NCBI GenBank assembly: GCA_036346205.1
Contig: JARFJB010002134.1
Span: 538,501-602,500 of the forward strand
Source of the DNA: Vesta saturnalis
Lineage: Eukaryota; Arthropoda; Insecta; Coleoptera; Lampyridae
Reading direction: 5' to 3'
Length of the DNA: 64,000 bases
Position 1 is the stretch's first letter. The number at the start of each line of letters is the position of its first letter. The notes under the pieces were generated by a model, which was not told the DNA's origin, made no database searches, and saw only the letters and a list, made by a program, of their open reading frames with translations. Positions 46,555 through 57,055 of the stretch are shown here, piece by piece. The translations under genes were made by a program, and so were the position numbers.

Positions 46555-46625
46555 TTATTCCTGCGGTACTTGCGTGGCGTTTTGCTACGTAAACGGTCGC
46601 ATGGGATACTTTTGTATCCTACGAT
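46555..46625. repeat. piggyBac-type terminal sequence, isolated
   Basis: The block around cctgcggtacttgcgtggcg, followed by gcatgggatacttttgtatcc, matches in layout the right end of the piggyBac-like element (complement of 52025-52065: ccctgcggtactcacacggg and a GGGATA hairpin). It looks like a solo end of a related element. Confidence 0.5.
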
Positions 46626-46789
46626 ATTTGAAGTAAAATAGTAACACAATGTTAGGCAAAATAATAACACCATCATAATATACTGATAAATATATAATGA
46701 AAACCTAGTAACCACAAAAATGAAGAGATGGTAGGAACTAAGTGAAGAAACTTTTAAACTTTTGTGAACAAAAATATCTAGTGTGGAAC

Positions 46790-47325
46790 ATCACATGACC
46801 CTCCAACCTACAAAATGGAAATTAAATAATTTGTTTAACAATTAATAATTATGGAACCCCTTTTATAATAAGTTCGTTACGAAAATAGGCAACATTGTAA
46901 ACTATAATCTATGTCAAACAGACGTTTACACCTTCATGTCAGATAGAGTTTTATAGACATCTACACGCTAACTTACAAAAAAATTCCAAAACCGACCGAT
47001 TCTTTGAAAATATAGACAATACAGTTTAAGCACTTTCAATCCTATTTAAGTAATTTTTAGACTGATTTGGCTATGTATTAGGAAACTATAAAAACAGTTA
47101 CGTATAATCAAATTTTCTTTAACACATTTCCTTATAATATTAATCATTATTCAGATATTGAAAAAATGTTAACTATCACTTAAATTCTACCTCATTAATT
47201 TTTTTGCCACAAAATTAGGAGTCGTATAAAAAAATTGCATAGAACATAATTAATCTACATGATTAAGGTCTATATATTGGTATTTTTATATCTTTGAAAT
47301 ATACAGCTGTTTCAGAAATATTTGA
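46790..47325 (+). repeat. repeat R1 fragment
   Basis: Contains ccttttataataagttcgttacga, ttcatgtcagatagag, cattattcagatattgaaaa and aattgcatagaacataat, each with counterparts at 4440-5160 and 25600-26000. Confidence 0.6.
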
Positions 47326-47399
47326 TAAAAAATAGGTGGAAGGCATGTATATCCCATGTCGCCCGGTGCAATACCACTATCTTTACCATGGGTTCGTTA

Positions 47400-49811
47400 A
47401 TGACGAGTTTTAAAACAGACACTATACCTCAGGTGAGTATGGAGAGACGCCCACATTCTCACATCGATTCGTAGACCCGTCCAAAGGATTCTGAGGGAAG
47501 GGGCAAAAATTCGTCAACATCAAAATCAAGGCTAAGAAGAGCAAGATCTGCCGGTAATAAAATCCTGCCCCATTTGGATGCCCGGGAGGGCCGGATTCTA
47601 GCGACCTCGGTTATCAAAAGTACCAACATTGGGATACATTAGTGCAACATACGTGGTATCAGGTCGAATCTTCCTACACCTTGAACAAGTGCAACCGGGA
47701 ATTCTGTTACTATCAGAAACACAAGTCTCCCCTGAAAGCACTGATTCGTCTGATCTGCAGTTTCCCAGATACAACCTTCACTCTAACTTTGGGCCCCAAT
47801 TTGTGAAATTCTATTGTTGTTTATACAGGTGATAATAACAATGATAATAACTTCCAAGATCGTTTTGATTACCTTAGCCTGAAAATAGATTACCTCTTAT
47901 CACTCTTCCATCTTGCAATATCTCAATTCTGAGAGATTTTAATGTCCACAGCTCCAATTAGCTTCAATTTTCATCTACCAGTAATCCCGCTGGTCATAGT
48001 GCAGAAGCAGTTGCTGTATCTCACACCAATGGTTTGCCTAGCTATACTCCACATCTTTTCGACCTATTTCTAACCCACTTGTCTATAAAACAAGAGTCCT
48101 TTCCCCGCTTGGTCAGACCACTGTCGACTTCAAATAACTTGCTCTGTACCAAATCCCACACTTAATCCAAAAAATATATATAACTATGTGGTGATCTAAA
48201 TCAAATAACTGGAGCAAGCTGCGAAATTTTTTTGCAACCTTCTCCTGGCGTGAGTATTGATTAAAACGGTCATCCTCTTCAAACATTATGCTTTCAACAA
48301 CTGAAATTATATTAATGGGTATGGAGTTATACATTCCCAAGAAAACATAATCACGTAGGTCATTCCCGTTCCCAACCATGGTTTAATAGGGCTTGCACTG
48401 ATGCATTATCGCAAAACCATAAACTATTACCAAATGGAAATCGAATAAATTTGTCGAAAATCCCGCCGACTATATTGCCGCAAAGGAATAGTCCCATCAG
48501 TAAAAACTTTAGTACTTATTTCCCCACATGACATCTCTTGACGGAGCGGTAGTAGCTGATTCTGCTGACAAAGCCAACCTCTTTGTCGATTACTTTGCAT
48601 CAAATTCATGTCTCAATGATTCTGGTAATATTGTACCGTCCCTAGCCCAAATCTACCCCATACGCTATAAAACCAATCCACTTTCGATACAAGCTCTTAG
48701 AATCAATTATCAATCAACTTGAAACAAGGCTACTGGACCTGACGGTATTCCACATGTGGTCCTTAAAAACGCTCCCCGAGCTAGCACCTGTATTGTCTGA
48801 AGTCTTTTGATCTCGACCATTTCCATTCTATCCTCTAGTCGAATCAACCCCTCTGCGACTACCAGTATAGGTTGAGACAGTCATTTAACGGGTGATTTTC
48901 ATATTTCACATAACTTTGGAATAACACATTAGTCAGGTCCGGTGAACCAGTCGTAGCACCTTTAGATATTTCAAAGGTTTTTCACAAGGTTTGATAAGTG
49001 CCTATTTGCTAAGCTCACCTTGTTCGGCTTTTCCGATGTGTTCATCAATTGGATTTCCAGCTTTCTTGACAAAAACATATACGTGTTGTCATTGATGGAT
49101 TCTTTTGGAAAGAAAGTACTACTAAAGCGGGCGTACCCAAGGATCAGTGATAGCTATCACACTTTTCTTGCTATACAAAATGACTTCATTTTATCAACAA
49201 ATAACACGATCCATTTCTTTGCAGAGGACAGCACTCTACATTGCAGTTCTTCTCAGTTTTGCCACAACAATAAGTCTAGTCAGGGCGGACGACGTTAAGA
49301 TGAAAATGGCAGCCTCAATGAACAAAGATTTAGAACGTATCTTTGAATAGGGAAGGATAAATCTACTACCTTGAACGCCGATAACACCCAATGTTGCCTT
49401 GTGTCATCCAAATTGAACCTCTCATGGGTGACCACCTTTTGTCAGTCAGCAAAACAGCTGCCCATAAACTGGGCTTTCTATACGGATCTAAACAGTACTT
49501 CACTTCGCAAAACTACTTTTATTGTATAAGGCTCAAATTAGATCTCATCTGGAATACAATTCCGACCTCTTGATCAGTGCTCCCCAATACACCATTGATA
49601 TGGTAAACCGCATCCAAAAAAGAGCTATAAGACTTATAAATGACCCACCTCTAACTTCTAACCTACAGTCTCTTGAGCATAGAAGAATTTTTTGTACTTT
49701 CCTTGTTCTATCGCTATTACAATGGTAAGTGTGCCTCCAAATAAACTCATTAACACCTTCGCAGGCCGTCTTCTAAGAACACTCGGTTTGTCCATTGACA
49801 CCATAGTTACG
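47400..49811 (+). pseudogene. LINE ORF2 (endonuclease plus reverse transcriptase), heavily decayed
   Basis: The endonuclease starts near 47630 (GILLLSETQVSPES, FPRYNLHSNF), followed by a decayed nuclease core. Reverse-transcriptase motifs follow: NKATGPDGIP near 48725, APLDISKVFHK near 48960, FAEDSTLHCSSSQF near 49218, a thumb region (KTAAHKLGFLYGSKQYFTSQ) and NRIQKRAIRLINDPPL with SLEHRRIF near 49675. In the FADD box the first Asp is Glu, so catalysis would be lost even without the many stops. Same family as the LINE at 16.4-21.8 kb. It ends abruptly at about 49811 against mariner-like sequence. Confidence 0.85.
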
Positions 49812-50673
49812 CACAAAAAATAATTTCACGTAAGCATCATTCTCATTTGTCAATAGCGTGGGGTGGGGTTTACTGAAAATTTTAAATGGCACTTCCACTT
49901 GTGACCCATAATTGGAAAGCGGTTGTCATGGGAATACGCCGCACTTTTGTTTTATAAAATCTGATTACATTTCCCCTTCCATGATAATCCAATGCTTTTT
50001 ACTAACAATTTTTTAACGAAATCTTAATTGCTTATGATAATCGGCTTCGGGTAGCCTACTTTGGAAAAGTGTTGTAAAACTTCGACAGCGAGTAATGTGC
50101 TTGAGTAAATCGTGTCTCTTAATTCTAAAGTTATGATCTACACTTTACAAAGAAGGATAGAAATTGTTCCTCTTTATTATGGGAACAATCATTCTGCTAT
50201 TACTGCTGCTAGAATATTTAATAACAGAGGACGAAATGCATCTCATATGTACAAACGTGCGAAGAGAATGTGAAAGCAGAGTTTACTTCGGTATGGATGT
50301 TGGTGGTGAACATTTTGAACATTTGATAAAGCGATTAATTGTACTTTTAATACTTTAAGTTTATTTAAGTGGCTCAGATTTCGTTAAAAATTTATTAGAT
50401 TTGGATGGTCATAGAAGGGGCAAATATCATCGGATTTTAAAAACAAACGTGGCGTATTTCCCATGACAACCGGTTTCCAATGATGGGTCACAAGTGGGAT
50501 ATTGCCATTTAAGGTTTTTAATTGACCCCCTCCCCTGACTAATGACAAACGAGAATTACGCTTACATGAAAATGTGTCCCTCTTGAAATAAAAATCGACT
50601 GTCCCGGCATTTTTCCGTAAAATCAGTTATGTGACAGATAATAGAATATGAGACCTTTCGCTGACTCACCCTG
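49812..50673 (+). mobile_element. mariner-like element 3, truncated left end
   Basis: Inverted arms: cacttgtgacccataattgg (49896) against ccaatgatgggtcacaagtg (50477), and ggttgtcatgggaatacgcc against the complement near 50455. The right arm continues about 100 bp further and ends ctgactcaccctg next to TA (50674-50675). The matching outer part of the left arm is missing, replaced by the LINE. The interior at 50140-50270 reads QRRIEIVPLYYGNNHSAITA, the N-terminus of a DUF4817-type transposase; the rest of the coding region is gone. Confidence 0.75.
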
Positions 50674-50699
50674 TATGTAGGTTGGAAGGTAATTTTCAC

Positions 50700-52065
50700 A
50701 ACTTAGCGGTAACATTTTTTGGTGCTCTTGACATATCCACTGATATAAGTACTGGTGCATTTGTGCTACCTGTATTCATCATGTTGAAAAACACTTAGCG
50801 GGCATCACGTATGAAAGTAAGGAACAGACGTTACTAAACGTAACTTCTGGTCTGTTTGCCACGTTTACTAATTCGGTCGGTATTTCTTTCTTAGGTTTCC
50901 AACATAGTGGGTTTCAAATCATATTTCACATCAATTGCGAGTTGAGAACCAGAAAACCAATTATCCATTGTTATGTTGTGATACGTACCGCTGAGAAATT
51001 CTACAAGATGTTTTACGACATCACCTGTTTGACATGCGAAATGTACCCTATGGCTGTATTTCAGCAGAAATCTCAAGGTTTTTGAGTATACAGCTTACTT
51101 GAATCAACCAAGGCAAACACTTTGATACCATATCGGTTTGTGAGCTTTTGTCGCGGGCGGCTTTATCGTTAAACCTCAGACAACGTAATAGAAATCGGTT
51201 ATGTCATTGTGTAGTAAATAGCATTCATGCCAGTACTGTCTGTTTTCCAGAAATCCGTTATGTTCTGCCTACCGGGCTTACGAACACCTAGTAGGTATAA
51301 CATTTCGAACAATGCTCTTACTTCGCAGGTATCAATCTGTTTTGAATCCCTATCGCGTTGATACTTTTCGTTTATTCCATCTATGTAAATGTTTGTTGAT
51401 TGAGTACGGGCTTGAATAATGCTCTCAGTAAAAAATATTTCCAAACATTCTAAAACGGTCTTCGAATTTGCATCGTTATTTACTGGGCTTGGTTTTTTGT
51501 CAAATATATTGTGTACCTTCGTTCTGATTTTTGGTGCACACACTTTTTTCCATTGGGTTACCTTATCTTTCCCTAAATACTACGGGACTCCGTCATCGTT
51601 ATCTGGGGTACGTTCATCGGTTTCGTCTTCTTCTTCTTCTGACTATGAGTTATGATTACCTTCTTCACAGTGATCACATTAATATTCATCAGGATCAATT
51701 TTTTCTAACACTTCTTCTTCCTCTTCAACTTTCTTAAGCCATTCCATTTATTTTTTAGGATCCTGGATTGTCAGGCACAAGCAACTAAAATTAAAAAATT
51801 AAAAACGAAAAATCAACAAATAACTTACCAAAATAAACCCAATAAAAGCTTAACGTGGGCGGTCGCGCGGGATACACTCGTATCCCAGTAACGAAAATCA
51901 GAAAAATCAGGACGAAAAAACAAAAACAGACAACCGCACGCTTGTAAGAGTGTAGTACTGAGTAGGATAGCCTAGAAACCGACGCGCGCCGGAACCGCTG
52001 CTATCAAGCATACGTATCTCCAGTACTGATGGGATACGCATATATCCCGTGTGAGTACCGCAGGG
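50700..52065 (-). mobile_element. piggyBac-like element, left end lost
   Basis: The right end is clear: TTAA at 52066-52069 followed, on the minus strand, by ccctgcggtactcacacggg, a canonical piggyBac-type terminus. Subterminal hairpins of the form GGGATA-n-TATCCC occur at 51878 and 52031. The transposase lies at 50890-51747. The left end was not found. Confidence 0.75.
50890..51747 (-). pseudogene. piggyBac-type transposase, disrupted
   Basis: The minus strand starts at 51747 (MEWLKKVEEEEEVLEKIDP), an acidic N-terminus typical of the family, with stops near 51680. It continues CAPKIRTKVHNIFDKKPSP, LFEMLYLLGVRKPGRQNITD and FWKTDSTGMNAIYYTMT. After a break it reads FACQTGDVVKHLVEFLSGTY then TMDNWFSGSQLAIDV, where DNWF is the second catalytic-Asp box. 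The region of the first Asp (near 51110) is out of frame. Family enzymes excise and insert precisely at TTAA; this copy is dead. Confidence 0.85.
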
Positions 52066-52069
52066 TTAA

Positions 52070-53380
52070 GTGTGTGTAAGTCAATAGCTGGGTCTTCTAA
52101 GAATACCAAATTTGATGAAATTGCCAATACAAGAAGGTTTTTTGTAAGTAAACTAAATGAATGTTAAAATATCCTTGAAATAAACTGGACTATGCGGTAT
52201 AAAAGAACTACAAAAATACGAAAAAGGTATTCTTTTTGTATGATGGTGTCCCAAATAATCAGCCCCACTGTTAGAGATTTGAAACGATAAAGATCTATAG
52301 GTCTGAATATGGGTTGTAATGGGTTTTCAGTGGTGGCAAGTGAAGCTTGCCCTCAACGAGCACCAATACAAGAATTAAGACTCGTTTGGAAAAACTTTTA
52401 TTTAAAATAGTTATAAGTTACGGTATTTATTTGCAAACGGATTCGGGCCCCATCCAAAGATAAGCTGCTGCCCAGGTGTTCTTTGGGGCCAGTCCCTATG
52501 ACGGTGTTAATAATAACTTGTTTAAAACTCTCTTAATTATAGGATTTTAAATTCTATTTTTGGATGCTTCAGTTTACTTATCTCTACCTGATATTAATAT
52601 AACAGGTTTTAAGCGAAATTTTCCATTTAAAATGTGCGTTTTACTACAAACTAAATTGTTATTTATCAAGCTTTAATTTCGGAACAAAAGAGAAAATTTC
52701 TATTTATAATTAACTACAATTTCTTAGATCTTTTCGATTTTTGTTGATCACAAATGATTTTATTCTGAACAACTAAACTTTAATATTATATTTATTCGAC
52801 GTTCATCATGAATCACGGTATAATTATTTATAGTAATTAATTTAATTCTTGTCGACATGTAATGGTGCATAATTAATTGCTTGACGGACTTAATTACGGT
52901 TTGTTATCGGAGTAAAAAGGGAAAAAACTAACCTTCACAGGGTCCATTAGTTAAATGAAAAAATTATAAATTGTACAATTATAAAAATAACGAGTTATCC
53001 GTTAGTAGAGTATATAAGTTTTTAGATTTATTTAATACAAATAATTGTAGATAAGAAAAACTTGAGACAATACATGACATTTGTACAAAATATATAGATG
53101 TGTTTAATAGAGAACGGTAATTTTACAGTAACAAATGCGGACAAAAAAGTATTAAAGTAAAAGTTCATGTTTAGCTGACTTTAAATTTAAATATGGTAAT
53201 TGTGTAATCATAATTGAAATCATTAAACCATCAGTTACGTACTTGTCGTGTGTGTAACCTTAGCGATATTCGGGCCACATGACAATAGTACACTTAGTAA
53301 CTGTTACCATTTAAGTTAATACAATATCCCGTTTACAGATTATATAATATTAAGTTTCTATCAAATAAAATTTGTAACAT
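52070..53380. other. intergenic DNA, no gene seen
   Basis: AT-rich, except 52320-52510, which is more balanced and may be an unidentified repeat (cttgccctcaacgagcacc, attcgggccccatcc). No protein motif in any frame. Confidence 0.35.
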
Positions 53381-53447
53381 TGTATCTCAGTTGGCAAAGC
53401 AATCGTCTAGTCAACGAGAGGACATGGGTTCGAATTCCATTCGGGGA
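53381..53447 (+). tRNA. tRNA-like sequence (pseudogene or SINE head)
   Basis: tatctcagttggcaaagc has the form of an A box and D arm, and gggttcgaattcc that of a B box and T loop, at normal tRNA spacing. The T stem pairs (atggg with tccat, one G-T) and a 4-bp anticodon stem (tcgt with acga) encloses ctagtca. I cannot pair the acceptor stem, so a working tRNA is unlikely. Confidence 0.45.
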
Positions 53448-53522
53448 AATCTTTCTATGTGTATAAAAATTTTCAATTTTACATTTATAAAAATCATGAA
53501 TGCCAATTCATTTTAATGTCAA

Positions 53523-54150
<628 letters not shown>

Positions 54151-54219
<69 letters not shown>

Positions 54220-55456
54220 CAGTGATCTTTTACCTTTTTATTTTTATATACTACAGCATTCATCAAAAATTTTTATGGACTCTTGATGGGTCGAATGTGG
54301 GCTCTTCTGTTTGACTATAATTGGCATAATCAACAAAATAATCAACTAACCAAATAATGCTCCTTTATTACATACAAAAAAAGAAAAAAACACACATTAG
54401 ACAATAAAAAAGAATGGTTCTTCCAATGCAACTTTTCGTCTATGCCCTAATTCTAACTTAGTAATAATCGTAACTTACCCACCCGTCAGAGCTCATAATT
54501 ACTCACTGCACCCCAAATACTCCTGACCATATATTTTTGAGGAAATTAGAATGTTAATCTCTTCCCCAATTGGCTTTCCAAATTATCTTATAATCACCTT
54601 ATTGCCAAGTGTATTTAGGTATTTGTATAGGACTCATCTTGTTCACATTAGTAGTTAACACTATATTTACTTTTTAAAAAACTTTTGAAATTAGTTTTCT
54701 ATTTTGTTGTACTATCGCATTATTCACATTCGTTACAATTTCCACCACTTTTTTTACAAGACGTTATATTAATTTAAATATCCATTTTATAGCATAAAAA
54801 TCTACATTACTATTCCGATAATCGTATCGAGTTATTTTCACCGTATTCTTTATACAAATACTCTATTGACCTTGTCAACTCAAATTATTCACATTTAGTT
54901 AATACTAGTTAATACTGCTGCGTATTAAAATGTTCCAGAACACTCATTTATTATTGCTTTGCTGACAATTTCCTTTTTTATCCTTTTAAGATGGGTGCGT
55001 TGCTATTATACCCCTACCTGGGTCATTCTTTTTAATCAACTTGATACTTTGTTTCTTATTAAAACCCAAAGCGTCAAGAACTTTCTGCCTTATCGAGCAT
55101 ACACTGTCGTTATCGCTGCTATTATCCTCCATCTTGCACAAGCATAGATGACTTTTTAGCACTTACATTTAATTTGATATACTTTAGATAATAATTTCTT
55201 TTAATTGTACTATGTCTCATGAATATTGTAAAATACAATTTATTTCAACAACCATAAATGGCCCCACGTTGGGTACCATTAAATGATTTTTTTTCTTTTT
55301 TGGGTATATAATAAAGGAACATTGTTTGGTTAATTGATTATTTTTTGTATTGGATTGTTGATTATACAGTCAAACGGAAGAGCCCACTTTCGACTCATCA
55401 AGAGTCTAACAATTTTTTGAAAAGAAATAAAAATAAAAAAGGGGAAAATATTATAG

Positions 55457-55494
<38 letters not shown>
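54151..55494. mobile_element. inverted pair of LTR-like arms with a primer-binding-site-like motif
   Basis: Arms of about 220-240 bp (54151-54391 and 55288-55494) are inverted copies: gactcttgatgggtcgaatg then tgggctcttctgtttgac on the left, gtcaaacggaagagcccact then cgactcatcaagagtc on the right. Both arms end outward in an AT microsatellite. Just inside the right arm, on the minus strand near 55280, tggtacccaacgtggggcc starts with TGG and shares cccaacgtggggcc with the primer-binding site at 20264. The loop has no gag or pol. A pair of direct LTRs would be expected; here they face each other. Confidence 0.7.
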
Positions 55495-55497
<3 letters not shown>

Positions 55498-55925
55498 ATT
55501 AAACTGTGATCAGTTTAATAAATAAGAATTAGTGTAATCCATTACTAATAAAAAGTACATACAAATTAAGTTTAAATCGAATGAGATTTGCTCCCTGGAT
55601 AGCGTATTAACAATACTGTGTGAGTTAACTCATTCAAAATAAAATAACGGTAATCTTCATTCACCCTGTAAAGAAAGTCACATATATTTTCCTTCGATTT
55701 CACCATTCCTCTACTGTGTTATTTGATAGAATTTTTCCAAATTACGTAACTTAGCAACCAGTACGCGCTTTATTAAACGACCGGAGAGCTACAAAACATG
55801 GAAAAATGATAACCCATGGTTTAAAGTGTTTTAGATACCCAAAGGATGGATATGAATAATGATTGAATTTCGTAATAAATTATTATAAGTTTTGTTATGA
55901 ACAAATAAGTTCAAAAGTAAACATG
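55495..55925. other. intergenic DNA, no gene seen
   Basis: A caccctgta sequence (55663) may be an old mariner-type end. Nothing else recognised. Confidence 0.35.
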
Positions 55926-55971
55926 TAATTAAAATTATTATTAATTTCACTAAATACTTGAATAAAAGTTT

Positions 55972-56044
55972 ACCTCGAGTAGGATTTGAACCTACGACCT
56001 GTACTTTGCTAGAGTACCGCGCTAACCCACTGCGCCATCGAGAT
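55972..56044 (-). tRNA. tRNA-like gene, anticodon AGC by position (left arm)
   Basis: On the minus strand, 73 nt fold into a full cloverleaf: acceptor atctcga with tcgaggt (7 pairs, one G-T), D stem gcgc/gcgc around agtgggtta, anticodon stem gtact/agtac around ctagcaa, T stem gtagg/cctac around ttcaaat. The loop places AGC (Ala) at 34-36. The G3-U70 pair that marks alanine tRNAs is absent, so the identity is doubtful. A and B boxes for RNA polymerase III are intact. It may be a tRNA gene or the head of a SINE. Confidence 0.6.
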
Positions 56045-56196
56045 TCAAGCCCCAATCGATGTAAATTTTGTCTTTATGTATGTAGAACTGATGTAAATTC
56101 TAAATATAATGAGATAACAATTAAATTACTTACATTAATGGAATTTACATCAGTTCTACATACATAAAGACAAAATTTACATCGATAGGGGCTTGT

Positions 56197-56269
56197 ACTT
56201 CGATAGCGCAGTTGGTTAGCGCGGTACTCTAGCAAAGTACAGGTCGTAGGTTCAAATCCTACTCGTGGT
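56197..56269 (+). tRNA. tRNA-like gene, anticodon AGC by position (right arm)
   Basis: Same 73-nt cloverleaf as the left arm, on the opposite strand: D loop agttggtta (more canonical), identical anticodon arm and T arm. The acceptor stem acttcga with tcgtggt has one T-T mismatch. The two copies differ at few positions, so the inverted duplication is recent or is kept alike by gene conversion. Confidence 0.6.
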
Positions 56270-56322
56270 AAACTTTTTATTTGTGTATGTAATAAAATTA
56301 ATAATAATTCTTAATAAATTGT

Positions 56323-56875
56323 TCCTGTTCTATTTAGAACTAGACGTAGGAGACATGTTTTACTTGAACAGCAGTTTATTAAGCTAGCCTTGACGTATTG
56401 CTTGTATTTTATTTTTATATTTTCAGTGTAAAATAAAGCAAAACACAGTATTATGTATTTTTTCTTTAATTAAATAAGGTTTTCATAGTGAAGGCTGTTG
56501 AATTTACAAGAAACTTGAAACCTAATTGATATTTTCTTACGAGTTATGTATTGTTAATTTAAAAATGCAAATACCACGTTAAAATTAAAACATTGTCATG
56601 AACGAGGTATAGTGTGTAATTAAATCAAGGTCGTTACTGTATCACTGGCGGCGTACATACGGATTAGTACTACTGACCAGAGTGTTGCTAAGTTTACCAA
56701 GCCTTAATTAAGAATTCTTCGAAAACTAATCTCGAGCTAACGGTTATCGAATTTTTCGCTCAGTTTTTTATACAGAATCAGGTGGTATGTATACTATCCG
56801 CCATTCAGGATTCGCCCTGTATAAATATAAATTGTAATTAATATGCGTGTATATTCGACTTGTGTTAATCCGCAG
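56323..56875. other. intergenic DNA, no gene seen
   Basis: AT-rich. A terminal-repeat-like cgccctgtat lies at 56812-56821. Confidence 0.35.
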
Positions 56876-56879
56876 CAAA

Positions 56880-57055
56880 CATTTTAGAAGCGCCCTATTA
56901 TCGGCGTTGAGTCCTCCGTCGGCGTTAGAGTCCTTTGGCTTTGTGGCGTGGTCAGCGTTTTATCCCTCATAAACAATTCGCCGTAGTACGTATAGTTGGC
57001 GTAGTGTTGGTTCGACGTTGTGGGTATTCAGCGTACTGTCAAAGACCCAGTTTGA
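56880..57055. repeat. ggcgtt-rich repeat resembling the 28.6-31.4 kb arms
   Basis: Repeated tcggcgttgag, tcggcgttagag, ttggcgtag and gggtattcagcgta units resemble the right arm of the gag-carrying element (gggtattcagcacattgg, ttcggcgttttgg). It may be a remnant arm of a second copy. No matching partner was found nearby. Confidence 0.4.

Larger units (their letters stand above)
55926..56322. repeat. palindrome of two tRNA-like genes
   Basis: Arms 55961-56100 and 56141-56281 are near-identical inverted copies with a 40-bp loop; weaker pairing extends to about 55926 and 56322. Each arm holds a complete tRNA-like cloverleaf facing outward (3' ends away from the loop), preceded by an identical block, matched on both sides of the loop, reading gatgtaaattttgtc then atgtatgtagaactgatgta. 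Confidence 0.9.

Noticed and set aside
55958..56167. ORF containing RVGFEPTT
   Set aside because: This is the well-known artefact of translating a tRNA T arm; the locus is the tRNA palindrome.
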